A DNA stretch of 64,000 bases from Nocardia mikamii NBRC 108933 (GTDB taxonomy: Bacteria; Actinomycetota; Actinomycetes; Mycobacteriales; Mycobacteriaceae): NCBI RefSeq assembly GCF_001613505.1, contig NZ_BDCM01000003.1, positions 620,001-684,000 on the forward strand. Reading direction: 5' to 3'. The notes beneath the pieces are model-generated. The model saw only the letters and a list, made by a program, of their open reading frames with translations, was not told where the DNA came from and made no database searches. Below, piece after piece: positions 26,225 to 34,757 of the stretch; positions within the stretch are counted from its first letter, which is position 1; every line of letters starts with the position of its first letter. Both the position numbers and the translations under genes were made by a program.

Positions 26225-27441
26225 GACCGCACCTGGCTCTCGCGGCTGCCCGCGCTCCACGCGTACGGGAGTTCGGTTCCGTTGAGCAGATGATCGCCGA
26301 TCGCCCGCGCCTTCTGCACGGCGGGATTGTGCACCGAGATGGTGCGCGCATTGCGCCAATGCCGGTCCAGTCGCAGATCTTCGGAGGTGATCGAGGCACC
26401 GCCGACCTCGAACAGCTGGGTGGTCGCGGTCAGCACGGTGTCGATCACACCGAGTTGTGCCTGGGCCGAGGCCAATTCGACCGCATCCAGCGCCGCGTCG
26501 TCCTGGGCGCCGGCCGCCAGCACCTCGTCCAGCAGGTCGGCGACGGCCAGCACGCTCGCCCGCGCTCCGAAGGCGGCCGCCGACAATTTCCCGATCACCT
26601 GCTGGACCAGCGGATCGTGGCGCGGCAGGTCGGCCGCCGAATGGGTGTAGCTGCGCGTGCGGTCGGCGACCCACGCCCGCACATCGGATTCGGCCCGCTG
26701 CGCGATACCGGCCAGCACCGCCAACTGCACCAGCTGCAGGTACGAGGTGGCGTAGGTGCGACCGGGCGCGCCGTACCCCGGGCCGAGCACCCGCTCGCCG
26801 GGGATCCGCACATCATTGAATTCCGTTGTGCCGCTCGCGGTCAGCCGCTGCCCGAAACCGTCCCAGTCGTCGCTCTGCCGTACGCCGTCGGCGTTCGCGT
26901 CCACCAGCACCGATACCCGCTCCCCGTCACGATCGGCCGCGGCGAGGATGTAGTCCGCGTACAGCGAGCCGGTGCTGTAGTACTTGGTGCCGTTGAGCAG
27001 CCAGTCATCGCCGGAGCCGCGGGTCAGCCGGGTGCGGTAGCGGTCGACCGCGCCGATGCCCGGTTCGGTGATGGCATTGCCCACCAGGGCACCGGATCCG
27101 GCCGCGCGCAGCCAGTGCTCACGCGCGGGACCGGGCTCGGCCAGCAGCTGATCCTCGACGAAGGAGAAATGCACCCGAAGTGCCTGCGGCAGATTGGATT
27201 CCGCGGCCGCGAGGTCGATCAGCAGCCGGAACAGCTGGCGCACGCTGACGCCGAAGCCACCGTATTCGGCCGGCACCCGCAGCGCGCCGAATCCGGCCTG
27301 GCGCAGCCAGTCGACCTCCTCGTAGGCCAGGCGACGATCGATTTCACGCGCCACCGCCCCGGCGGCGATGCGGTCGAAAACGGGGGCGAAGATGTCGTCG
27401 AGGTCGCGATCGGAGATCTGCTGCGGTGCTGTGGAGGCCAT
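26221..27441 (-). CDS. DszC/SfnB-like acyl-CoA dehydrogenase-fold monooxygenase
   Basis: 406 residues. It shares the fold with the 20765 gene and carries WRNARTISVHNP at the same C-terminal position, with the DszC-like His-Asn motif. AEYGGFGVSVRQLFRLLIDLAAAESNLPQ and WLLNGTKYYSTGSLYADYI are acyl-CoA dehydrogenase-fold landmarks. DszC oxidises the sulfur of dibenzothiophene with FMNH2. It is the first gene of the minus-strand sulfur block. Two divergent copies of this family in one block suggest different substrates. Confidence 0.8.
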   Translation of the reverse strand: MASTAPQQISDRDLDDIFAPVFDRIAAGAVAREIDRRLAYEEVDWLRQAGFGALRVPAEYGGFGVSVRQLFRLLIDLAAAESNLPQALRVHFSFVEDQLLAEPGPAREHWLRAAGSGALVGNAITEPGIGAVDRYRTRLTRGSGDDWLLNGTKYYSTGSLYADYILAAADRDGERVSVLVDANADGVRQSDDWDGFGQRLTASGTTEFNDVRIPGERVLGPGYGAPGRTYATSYLQLVQLAVLAGIAQRAESDVRAWVADRTRSYTHSAADLPRHDPLVQQVIGKLSAAAFGARASVLAVADLLDEVLAAGAQDDAALDAVELASAQAQLGVIDTVLTATTQLFEVGGASITSEDLRLDRHWRNARTISVHNPAVQKARAIGDHLLNGTELPYAWSAGSRESQVRS

Positions 27442-27525
27442 ACCCGACGATGACCCGGCAACGCGATTCGCTCACCCGTTACACGCAGCGGGAACATAAC
27501 TATCCGTCACACGCGGCGGTCACCT

Positions 27526-28434
27526 TCAGGACGGCCGCATCCGCAGTTCGTCGTGCAGGATCCGCGCCGCGGTCGCCATCGCGGCCTCCGCGCCGGGTTG
27601 CACCACGGCGGGCACCCGCGATCGGGTCAGCACGGCCACGGCCAGGGTCTGCCCGTCGGCGTGTTCGGCCACGCCCGCCTCGTGGCGCAGATTCAGCAGC
27701 GTGCCCGTCTTCGACGACCACCGGGTGGCGTCGGAGCTGAAGTCGGGGGCGAGTCGTTGACGTAACAGGTTGCCCGACAGGAATTCTCGCACTCGCGCGG
27801 CGGCGTCGTGGTGGGCTCGCACCGGCCGCCACAGTTCGGCGAGCAGATCGACGAACGCCCGCGCGGTGCCGGTGTTGGCGTGGCTGATGTCGAGTTGCGT
27901 GACCGGATGCCCGCGCCCGGCCGTCGCGGCCTCGATGGCCAGGGCGTGGGCGAGGTGACCGTCCGCCGGGGCGAACTGCTCGGCCGGGGTCCGCACCAGA
28001 TCGTCGGCCAGATGCCGGACCGCGATGCCCTCATGGCCCAGGCGGCGCAATTCGGCGGTCACCGCGTCGGGCGGAGTCAGCTCGAACAGGGCGTCGGTCG
28101 CGCCGCCGTCGCTGATCGCGATGCTCAGATACATCAGATCCTCGACCGCGACCGTCGCCGGATGGCGAAATCTGCTCAACCCGGTCGGGCCCGCCACCGT
28201 ACTGCGGCCGGGCAGTACCCGGATCGGGGTCGCCGGGTCGATCTCGCCGCGCATCACCCGTTCCATCGTCGCCAGCGCGAGCGGCACCTTCACCAGCGAG
28301 GCGATCGGCAATTCGACTTCGGCGTCGAGGCCCAGCTCGTCACCGGTGTCGAGATCGCGCACCAGGATGGAGCCGTCGAGTCCGGCGTCGCGCAGTTCCG
28401 TGCGCGCGCGTCGCAGTGCGGTCGAGACGCCCAT
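27526..28434 (-). CDS. Class A beta-lactamase-fold serine hydrolase, no signal peptide
   Basis: 302 residues. The serine-hydrolase motifs are present: SLVK at 46-49, SDG at 108-110 (in place of SDN) and SKTGT at 241-245. No ExxLN loop holding the deacylating Glu166 was found, and there is no signal peptide or lipobox, so it is not an ordinary exported beta-lactamase. The ATG lies two bases after the LysR stop, so it is co-transcribed with the beta-lactamase regulator. This resembles the accessory gene next to regulator-lactamase pairs in Streptomyces. A sensing or processing role is possible but inferred. Confidence 0.7.
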   Translation of the reverse strand: MGVSTALRRARTELRDAGLDGSILVRDLDTGDELGLDAEVELPIASLVKVPLALATMERVMRGEIDPATPIRVLPGRSTVAGPTGLSRFRHPATVAVEDLMYLSIAISDGGATDALFELTPPDAVTAELRRLGHEGIAVRHLADDLVRTPAEQFAPADGHLAHALAIEAATAGRGHPVTQLDISHANTGTARAFVDLLAELWRPVRAHHDAAARVREFLSGNLLRQRLAPDFSSDATRWSSKTGTLLNLRHEAGVAEHADGQTLAVAVLTRSRVPAVVQPGAEAAMATAARILHDELRMRPS

Positions 28435-28436
28435 GG

Positions 28437-29420
28437 TCAGCTCCCCTCGTTGTGCGCGTCGACGTGTCGAAAGTCGTTGCGGCACAGATCGTTGTGAGGG
28501 AGATCGTTGTGAGGGAGATCGTGGTGGGAGACGTCGTCGTGGCGGCGGTTGTCGTCCGGCACACCGAGACAGCGACCGATCGGTCCGGCGCCCAGTGCGC
28601 GAACCCGTTCCGCGTCCTCGCGTGATCCGGCCGCGATGTCGTAACCCCGGGCAAGCTCCAACTCCCCGATCGGCCGCCAGTGCAGGCCCAGTTCGCCGGC
28701 CTGGGCGGGCGAGCACAGCAGCAGATCGGTGCCGTCGAGTACCTCGGCGACCGCGGTGACCAGCGACCGCGCGACCACCACCTGGGCCGGGCGCAGGCCG
28801 AGCGAATCGCGCAGCCGGATGATCCGATCGCGGATGTGCGGCACATCGTCCTCGGGCTGTATCCACACGCTGCGCCGACGTTGCTGTTCCGAAAGACGCA
28901 GTACCCGAAGGGTTTCCAGGTAGAGCGGCGTGCTGTGCGGGCCCGTGGCGCCGGCCAGGCCCAGCGGCACGCGCCAGATGCCGCGGTCGGCGGGCACGGC
29001 CAGAATCGCGGCACGCACCTCGTGGGTGCGGGTGAGTTCCGCGCGCCGGCCGGGGTCGGCGGGCTCCGGTTCGAGCCGAAGCCGCGCGCGGCGGCATTCG
29101 GCGACCAGCCCGGCCAGCGGCACCGGTCCGCAGATGGCGGGCAGCGCCAATCGGAACGGGCGCTGCCGGGCCCGCTCGGCATGCTCCTCCAGAGCCTCGG
29201 CCGCCTCGACCAGCCGTCGCGCCGACGGCAACATATCGCGGCCGAACGAGGTCAATGTGGCGGTGCGCGAGGTCCGTTCGAGCAGTCGCGCGCCGAAGTG
29301 CCGTTCCAGCGCCGCGATCCGGCGACTGGCCACCGACTGCGGGATCTGCGCGGCGGCGGCCCCCGCGGTGAAACTCCCGAGACCGCTCACCGCGACGAAG
29401 GCCTTACAGGCGGCGACCAT
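28437..29420 (-). CDS. LysR-family regulator of the divergent beta-lactamase, with His/Asn/Asp-rich tail
   Basis: 327 residues. An N-terminal LysR helix-turn-helix ([35 protein letters not shown]) precedes a substrate-binding domain like that of AmpR-type regulators. The last 35 or so residues are unusual: [18 protein letters not shown], a His/Asn/Asp repeat encoded by a 15-bp tandem repeat. The gene is divergent from the class A beta-lactamase at 29546 with a dyad between them, the classical arrangement for beta-lactam-induced control. Confidence 0.8.
   Translation of the reverse strand: MVAACKAFVAVSGLGSFTAGAAAAQIPQSVASRRIAALERHFGARLLERTSRTATLTSFGRDMLPSARRLVEAAEALEEHAERARQRPFRLALPAICGPVPLAGLVAECRRARLRLEPEPADPGRRAELTRTHEVRAAILAVPADRGIWRVPLGLAGATGPHSTPLYLETLRVLRLSEQQRRRSVWIQPEDDVPHIRDRIIRLRDSLGLRPAQVVVARSLVTAVAEVLDGTDLLLCSPAQAGELGLHWRPIGELELARGYDIAAGSREDAERVRALGAGPIGRCLGVPDDNRRHDDVSHHDLPHNDLPHNDLCRNDFRHVDAHNEGS
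28488..28532. repeat. 15-bp tandem repeat inside the LysR tail
   Basis: GATCGTTGTGAGGGA occurs at 28488-28502 and 28503-28517, followed by the degenerate copy GATCGTGGTGGGAGA. Because the unit is 15 bases the repeat stays in frame and makes the HND/LP protein repeat. It may vary in number between strains. Confidence 0.75.
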
Positions 29421-29439
29421 ATCCACGATCGCGCAGTCT

Positions 29440-29454
29440 ATGCCGAATCGGCAT
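29440..29454. promoter_or_regulatory. LysR operator (T-N11-A dyad)
   Basis: ATGCCGA-A-TCGGCAT is a perfect seven-base inverted repeat containing T-N11-A, the LysR binding pattern. It lies 20-34 bases upstream of the LysR start, between the divergent regulator and beta-lactamase genes. Confidence 0.7.
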
Positions 29455-29545
29455 GGATACCGCCACAGGTGTCTTGGACAGCATGCGCGAGGGCTGCCAC
29501 CCTTGCTGCGAGCGCTCACCGCCATCGATCCGACAAGGAACGCCT

Positions 29546-30499
29546 ATGATGCCCCCTCGCCTCACCCGCTCGGCCGTGCTGGTCGCGGCCGCTGCCACCC
29601 TCGTACCGCTGAGCGCCTGCGGTGCCGATCGAAGCGCCGCGCCCGAATCGACCGCACCCGTATCGGCCACCGCGCCCACCTCGACGGTTCCACTCGCCGC
29701 CGAGTCGCTGGCCGAATTCCGCGATTTGGAGGCTCGCCTGCACGGCCGGCTGGGCGTCTACGCGCTCGACACCGGAACCGGACGGACCGTCGAATACCGT
29801 CCGGACGAGCGGTTTCCGTACTGTTCGACGTTCAAGGCACTGGCCGCGGGCGCGCTGCTGAGCTCCCTCCCGCCCGCCGAGCTCGACCGCCGCGTCACCT
29901 ACACCCGGGCCGATCTGGTGCCGAATTCGCCGGTCACCGAACAGCACGTCGATCAGGGCATGACCCTGCGGGAGATCATGGACGCCGCGGTGCGGTTCAG
30001 CGACAACACCGCCGGCAATCTGATGTTCGCCGAACTCGGCGGGCCGCAGGGGTTGCAGCAGCGGCTGCGCGCCGTCGGCGATACGAGCACGCGGATGGAC
30101 CGCACCGAGACCACGCTGAACGAGGCCCTGCCCGGCGATGAGCGCGACACCAGTACGCCGCGCGCGCTGGCCGCCGATCTGCGGCACTACGTGCTCGACC
30201 CGTCGGTCGCCGCCGACGATCGCGACGTGCTCACCGGTCTGCTGCGTGCCAACACCACCGGTGCTGCGCTGATCCGGGCCGGGGCGCCGGCGGGCTGGCA
30301 GGTCGGCGACAAGACCGGCGCCGGCGCCTACGGAACGCGCAACGATATCGCCGTGGCGTGGCCGCCGGGTCGCGCGCCGATCGTGCTGACGATCCTGTCC
30401 ACCCGCGATCGGCCGGACGCCGAATACGACAACGCGGCGATCGCCCGTGCCGCCACGATCGCGATCGCCACGCTGGACGGCACCCCGATTCCGCGCTGA
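29546..30499 (+). CDS. Class A beta-lactamase, lipoprotein
   Basis: 317 residues. Signal peptide with lipobox LSAC (Cys 25), so it is expected on the outer face of the membrane. All class A elements are intact: STFK at 94-97 (Ser70/Lys73), SDN at 152-154, ETTLN at 188-192 (Glu166 to Asn170) and KTG at 256-258. The overall sequence is of the type found in Nocardia (AST-1/FAR-1-like), so penicillinase activity is expected. AAGGAA precedes ATG 29546 and 29549; either could be used. It is controlled by the divergent LysR protein. Confidence 0.9.
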   Translation: MMPPRLTRSAVLVAAAATLVPLSACGADRSAAPESTAPVSATAPTSTVPLAAESLAEFRDLEARLHGRLGVYALDTGTGRTVEYRPDERFPYCSTFKALAAGALLSSLPPAELDRRVTYTRADLVPNSPVTEQHVDQGMTLREIMDAAVRFSDNTAGNLMFAELGGPQGLQQRLRAVGDTSTRMDRTETTLNEALPGDERDTSTPRALAADLRHYVLDPSVAADDRDVLTGLLRANTTGAALIRAGAPAGWQVGDKTGAGAYGTRNDIAVAWPPGRAPIVLTILSTRDRPDAEYDNAAIARAATIAIATLDGTPIPR

Positions 30500-30540
30500 A
30501 TGTGCCGAATCACCCTGTGGCACCAGGTTTTCCGCAAAGG

Positions 30541-30580
30541 CCGGGTACCCAGGTCGGTGCCGATCGACCCGGGTACCCGG
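30541..30580. terminator. Bidirectional terminator between convergent genes
   Basis: A 16-bp stem starting CCGGGTACCC with a single mismatch surrounds an eight-base loop. It is placed between the end of the beta-lactamase gene and the end of the minus-strand secreted protein. Confidence 0.7.
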
Positions 30581-30596
30581 CGGGATACCGCTCCCC

Positions 30597-31310
30597 CTAC
30601 TTGGCCGGAGCCGGAGCAGGGGTGAACGGCGCATTGATGGTCGTGAAGTACTGGGTGACCGCCGCGATCGCCACCGGCGCGGTGACCAGCAACTGGCCCG
30701 CCAGCGTGCCCAGCGCACCGACGGCGATGATGCCGCCGAAGCAGCCGATCACGGCCGCGGGCAGAAAGGCACCGAACAGGCCGACGATCGCGGCCGCGGC
30801 GACGGTCGCCCCCGCGATGCCGCCGAGCAAGCAGCCCACCGCTCCGCCGGTGATACCACCGACCAGCGTGCCGATCGTGGCGCCCGCGGTAATGGTGCTG
30901 GTCAGGCGGGTCCAGGCCGCCACTTCCCGGTCATAGGGCGTCTTCCACGGCGCCTGGTCCTCGAACGGGAGCGCGACCGGCTTGTAGACCGCGTGCTGCA
31001 GATCGAACTGCGGGGTCAGGGTGGCGGTGCGACCTGCGATATCGGCCGCGATCGGGAATTCGAAATCGTCGACCCGGAACTTCAATTCGGTTCCGGCGAG
31101 CGTGGTCCCATTGGCTGCCTTGATCTTGAAGACACCATTGTCCACGTCCAGCGAACCGGCGTCGGTGGATATGATCGTCGACTTCTCGTTCGTCGATGCC
31201 TGGTAATTGACGACACCCTCGTCGGGTGCGGCGGGTGCGGCATTCACGGTGCCGGCCGTCACGCCGACGGCGGCGGCCACCGTGGCCGCGACCGCGGCAA
31301 AGTTCCTCAT
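30597..31310 (-). CDS. Secreted protein with glycine-rich hydrophobic C-terminus (paralogue 2 of 3)
   Basis: 237 residues from the ATG at 31310. The signal peptide ends NAAP near 25. A domain with YQASTNEKSTIISTDAGSLDVDNG and LKFRVDDFEFPIAADI follows, then WKTPYDREVAAWTRL and a Gly/Ala/Ile-rich hydrophobic stretch of about 90 residues. Much of the domain is identical to the adjacent paralogue at 31546, marking a tandem duplication. The function is unknown. It may insert into the mycolic-acid envelope, but that is inference from the hydrophobic tail alone. Confidence 0.75.
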   Translation of the reverse strand: MRNFAAVAATVAAAVGVTAGTVNAAPAAPDEGVVNYQASTNEKSTIISTDAGSLDVDNGVFKIKAANGTTLAGTELKFRVDDFEFPIAADIAGRTATLTPQFDLQHAVYKPVALPFEDQAPWKTPYDREVAAWTRLTSTITAGATIGTLVGGITGGAVGCLLGGIAGATVAAAAIVGLFGAFLPAAVIGCFGGIIAVGALGTLAGQLLVTAPVAIAAVTQYFTTINAPFTPAPAPAK

Positions 31311-31462
31311 CTTCACTGCTTTTTCCTCATCACTCATTGCATTCCGCCGGAGCGGCTTTATCCAGTTTGTGGTGAATGCGAAAAAGCGACGAGGTTAATA
31401 ACCAGATGGATTCGAATTCCCCGACGAGGAAAAATAAATCGAATCTCACAAATTAAAAAAGA

Positions 31463-31488
31463 ACCCCCGCACTCGAAAGTGCGGGGGT
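31463..31488 (-). terminator. Strong intrinsic terminator with U-tract
   Basis: ACCCCCGCACT pairs perfectly with AGTGCGGGGGT across a four-base loop. On the minus strand it is followed by TCTTTTTTAATT, a genuine U-tract that is rare in this GC-rich DNA. It ends transcription of the gene finishing at 31546. The plus side also has TTTTAATT, so it may act both ways. Confidence 0.9.
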
Positions 31489-31545
31489 CCTTTTAATTCG
31501 ACCACTGAAATAATTACCGGCTCAGGGGTGGGGCCGGCAACCGCT

Positions 31546-32235
31546 TCACTTGGCCGGGGCCTTGAACGGCTCGTTGATGGTGGAGAAGTACTGGATCGCG
31601 GCGCCGATCGCGACCGGAGCGGTCACGAAGATCTGGCCGGCGAGCACACCCAGGAAGCCGACAGCGGCGGCACCGGCGACACAGCCGCCGAGCGGGCCGA
31701 GGCCGAACAGGGTGGCCAGCGCACCGGTGGCCACGACACCGAGGGCAGCGCCCGCGATGCAGCCGATGACCGCGCCACCGATACCACCGGCCGCGGTGCC
31801 GATGGCAGCGCCGGTGGCGATGGTGTCCTTGAGGCGGGTGAAGGCGGCGACCTCACGCTCGTAAGGGGTCTTCCACGGGGCGCTGTCCTCGAAGGGGAGC
31901 GCGACCGGCTTGTAGACCGCGTGCTGCAGATCGAACTGTGGGGTCAGCGTCGCCGTGCGACCGGAGATGTCGGCCGCGATCGGGAACTCGAAATCGTCGA
32001 CCCGGAACTTCAATTCGGTTCCGGCCACGGTGGTTCCGTTGGCGGCCTTGATCTTGAAGACGCCGTCCTGGACATCCATCGACCCGGCGTCGGTCGAAAT
32101 GATCGCCGCGTTCTCGGTGGACCTCGCCTGATAGTTCACCACGCCGTCGTCGGCGGCCGGAGCGGCCTGAACCGTCCCCGCCAGCGCACCCAACGTCGTC
32201 GCGACCAGCGCCGTCAGCACGGCGAATTTCCTCAT
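31546..32235 (-). CDS. Secreted protein with glycine-rich hydrophobic C-terminus (paralogue 3 of 3)
   Basis: 229 residues from the ATG at 32235. The choice of start is supported because the same VKMR context begins the paralogue at 31310. The signal peptide ends QAAP near 25, and the same LKFRVDDFEFPIAADI domain and hydrophobic Gly/Ala tail follow. It ends before the strong terminator at 31463, so each copy is transcribed separately. The two copies remain close in DNA across the central domain, which suggests a recent duplication or gene conversion. Confidence 0.75.
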   Translation of the reverse strand: MRKFAVLTALVATTLGALAGTVQAAPAADDGVVNYQARSTENAAIISTDAGSMDVQDGVFKIKAANGTTVAGTELKFRVDDFEFPIAADISGRTATLTPQFDLQHAVYKPVALPFEDSAPWKTPYEREVAAFTRLKDTIATGAAIGTAAGGIGGAVIGCIAGAALGVVATGALATLFGLGPLGGCVAGAAAVGFLGVLAGQIFVTAPVAIGAAIQYFSTINEPFKAPAK

Positions 32236-32406
32236 CTTCACTGCTTGATTCCTCGACTTTCCGACTGCCGGCACGCGGCAGCACAGGTTGCCGTGTCCGG
32301 CACAGACACACGGCATCGGTGGAGTTTGCGGGCGTTCGATGCGGATGGGCCAGATTAAGAACCAGCCCGATTACAACCGGTGACACACTTCCGGCCATCG
32401 GCCATC

Positions 32407-33567
32407 ATGTCCGAAATGAGCCTTTCGTTCCACTGGTTTCTTCCCACGTATGGCGATTCCCGCAATCTGGTCGCGGGCGGTCACGGCACCTCGATGTCGG
32501 GCGACCGTCCGGCCTCGCTGCGCTATCTGAACCAGATCGCGGGTGCGGCGGAGGAGAACGGCTTCGAGGCGGTGCTGACACCGACGGGCGCATGGTGTGA
32601 GGACGCCTGGCTGACGACGGCCATGCTGGTGGAGACCACCGAAACCCTGAAATTCCTGGTCGCCTTCCGGCCCGGTGTGGTGAGTCCCACCCTCGCCGCG
32701 CAGATGGCGGGAACCTTCCAGCGGCATTCGCGCGGACGGCTGTTGCTGAACGTGGTGACCGGTGGCGAACCGCACGAACAGCAGGCCTACGGCGACTTCC
32801 TGGACAAGGAACAGCGGTACGAGCGCACCGGTGAATTCCTGCACATCGTGCGCGAGCTGTGGGAGTCCGACGCTCCGGTGACGTTCGAAGGCAAGCACCT
32901 TCGGGTGCGCGACGCGCAATTGAACAACCGGCCGGATCCGATTCCGCCGGTGTTCTTCGGCGGTTCGTCGGCCGCCGCCGGACCGGTCGCCGCCCGTTAC
33001 ACCGATACCTACCTCACCTGGGGTGAGCCACTGTTCGCGGTGAGCAAGAAACTGGAGTGGATCCGCCGGCTCGCGGTGGACGAGGGCCGAATTCTCGATT
33101 ACGGCCTGCGCATCCACGTCATCTCCCGCGACACGTCGGAGCAGGCCTGGGCCGAGGCCGATCGTCTGCTGGAAGCGGTGAACCCCGCGGATATCGAACG
33201 GGTGCAGGCGAATCTGGCCCAGAGTGAATCCGAGGGCCAGCGGCGGATGCTGGAACTGCACGGTGGCAACACCGATCGGCTCGAGATCGCGCCCAACCTG
33301 TGGGCCGGTGTCGGACTGGTGCGCGGCGGGGCCGGAACGGCGCTGGTCGGCTCGCACGAAGAGGTGGCCGAGCGGTTGATCGAATACTCCCGCCTCGGCA
33401 TCACGCAGTTCATCCTCTCCGGTTACCCGCATGTGGAGGAGGCGTACTGGTTCGGCGAAGGTGTCCTGCCGATCCTGCAGCGCCGCGGACTGTGGCAGCC
33501 GCCCGCGCATCGCGAAAACCGCGTCACCACAACACCGTTCGCCACCGCGACCGCGAGCAGCAGTTAG
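32407..33567 (+). CDS. SsuD-like FMNH2-dependent alkanesulfonate monooxygenase
   Basis: 386 residues, luciferase-like barrel. FHWFLPTYGDSRNLVAGGHG, RGRLLLNVVTGGEPHEQQAYGDFLDKEQRYERTGEFL and VFFGGSSAAAGPVAARYTDTYLTWGEP are SsuD/MsuD hallmarks. It releases sulfite from alkanesulfonates with FMNH2 from a reductase, probably that at 20205. No ssu transporter is adjacent; the nearest is at 7220. The C-terminal tail (about 15 Thr/Ser/Ala residues) looks atypical and abuts a PadR remnant. Confidence 0.85.
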   Translation: MSEMSLSFHWFLPTYGDSRNLVAGGHGTSMSGDRPASLRYLNQIAGAAEENGFEAVLTPTGAWCEDAWLTTAMLVETTETLKFLVAFRPGVVSPTLAAQMAGTFQRHSRGRLLLNVVTGGEPHEQQAYGDFLDKEQRYERTGEFLHIVRELWESDAPVTFEGKHLRVRDAQLNNRPDPIPPVFFGGSSAAAGPVAARYTDTYLTWGEPLFAVSKKLEWIRRLAVDEGRILDYGLRIHVISRDTSEQAWAEADRLLEAVNPADIERVQANLAQSESEGQRRMLELHGGNTDRLEIAPNLWAGVGLVRGGAGTALVGSHEEVAERLIEYSRLGITQFILSGYPHVEEAYWFGEGVLPILQRRGLWQPPAHRENRVTTTPFATATASSS

Positions 33568-33917
33568 TCCGGGAAATCCGGCGCCCGCACCGCAAACAGT
33601 ACGAGATCACCGAAGCGGGCCGAAAGGCACTGCGCCACTGGATGATCGACGTCGATCCGCAACCGGTCCGCCGCGACGAGGCAATGTTGCGCGTCTTCCT
33701 GCTCGGCACCGTCGAACCCGAAGAGCGCCGGGCCAACCTGACCAAATCCGCGGCAAAACTGGAACATCGACTCGCCGAACTCCGGGAGCTCGAAAAGAGT
33801 ATCGAGTGGGACGACGACGATCTGTCCCACTACGGCCGCCTGGTTCGAAACGGCTGCGGAGAAATTCGGATCGAGATCCGAATCCGCTCCACAGAGGACG
33901 TGGTCGCTAACTCATAG
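33568..33917 (+). pseudogene. PadR-family regulator remnant
   Basis: The frame ending at 33917 has no good start of its own but reads RPHRKQYEITEAGRKALRHWM followed by a helical acidic C-terminal domain, the second half of a PadR-type regulator. The N-terminal winged helix is missing, and the frame runs back into ssuD-like sequence. This looks like a deletion that removed the gene's 5' half. Expression is not expected. Confidence 0.6.
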
Positions 33918-33986
33918 CTACACTCGTCGTTGAACGATCATGACCCTGTACATGAGCTTCCCGATGTCTCGGAGAGGGTGTCGATC

Positions 33987-34742
33987 ATGGCCGTATACGA
34001 CGTAAGCAACCGGGCGGCAATAGTCAGCGGCGGCGGCTCCGGGATCGGACGTGCGGTCGCGCACGAACTCGCGCGCAGCGGTGCCGCGGTCCTGGTGTTC
34101 GATCTCGACGAGGACAATGCGAACACCGTGGTCGAGGAGATTCGCGGTGCGGGCGGGCAGGCGGCCGGCTTCGCCGGCGACGCCTCCGATCCGGATACCG
34201 TCCGGCGCAGCGTCGCGGCGGCCGGCGAACTGGGACCGCTGCGGATCGCGGTCAACAATGCCGGCATCAGCGGCGAGAGCGCGCTGATCGGTGACTATTC
34301 GCTGGACGGCTGGCGCAAGGTCTTGTCGGTGAACCTCGACGGCGTGTTCTACGCACTGCGCGAACAACTTCCGGCCGTCGCGGCCGCCGGCGGTGGGGCC
34401 ATCGTCAATATGGCGTCGATTCTCGGCAGCGTCGGCTTCGCGAATTCGTCGGCGTACGTCACGGCCAAACACGGCCTGCTCGGCCTGACCCAGAACGCGG
34501 CCCTCGAATACGCCGCCCAGGGCGTCCGTGTCACCGCGGTCGGGCCCGGATTCATCCACACGCCGCTGCTCGGGGCGAACCTCGACGACGAAACCCAGGC
34601 TTTCCTCGCTCAGAAACACGCCCTGGGCAGGCTGGGCACCCCCGAGGAGGTCGCAGGGCTGGTCGCATTCCTGGCCAGCGATGCGGCCACGTTCATCACC
34701 GGCAGTTATCACCTGGTCGACGGCGGATACACCGCGCAGTAG
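33987..34742 (+). CDS. Short-chain dehydrogenase/reductase
   Basis: 251 residues, classical SDR. SGGGSGIGRA is the cofactor motif, NNAGISGES follows, and catalytic Ser lies in VNMASILGSVG with YVTAK as the catalytic Tyr/Lys. The C-terminus SDAATFITGSYHLVDGGYTAQ is standard. GGAGAGGG at 33971-33978 supports the ATG at 33987. The substrate is unknown. The PadR remnant lies immediately upstream and may once have regulated it. Confidence 0.85.
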   Translation: MAVYDVSNRAAIVSGGGSGIGRAVAHELARSGAAVLVFDLDEDNANTVVEEIRGAGGQAAGFAGDASDPDTVRRSVAAAGELGPLRIAVNNAGISGESALIGDYSLDGWRKVLSVNLDGVFYALREQLPAVAAAGGGAIVNMASILGSVGFANSSAYVTAKHGLLGLTQNAALEYAAQGVRVTAVGPGFIHTPLLGANLDDETQAFLAQKHALGRLGTPEEVAGLVAFLASDAATFITGSYHLVDGGYTAQ

Positions 34743-34757
34743 CCGGATCGCCGGAAG

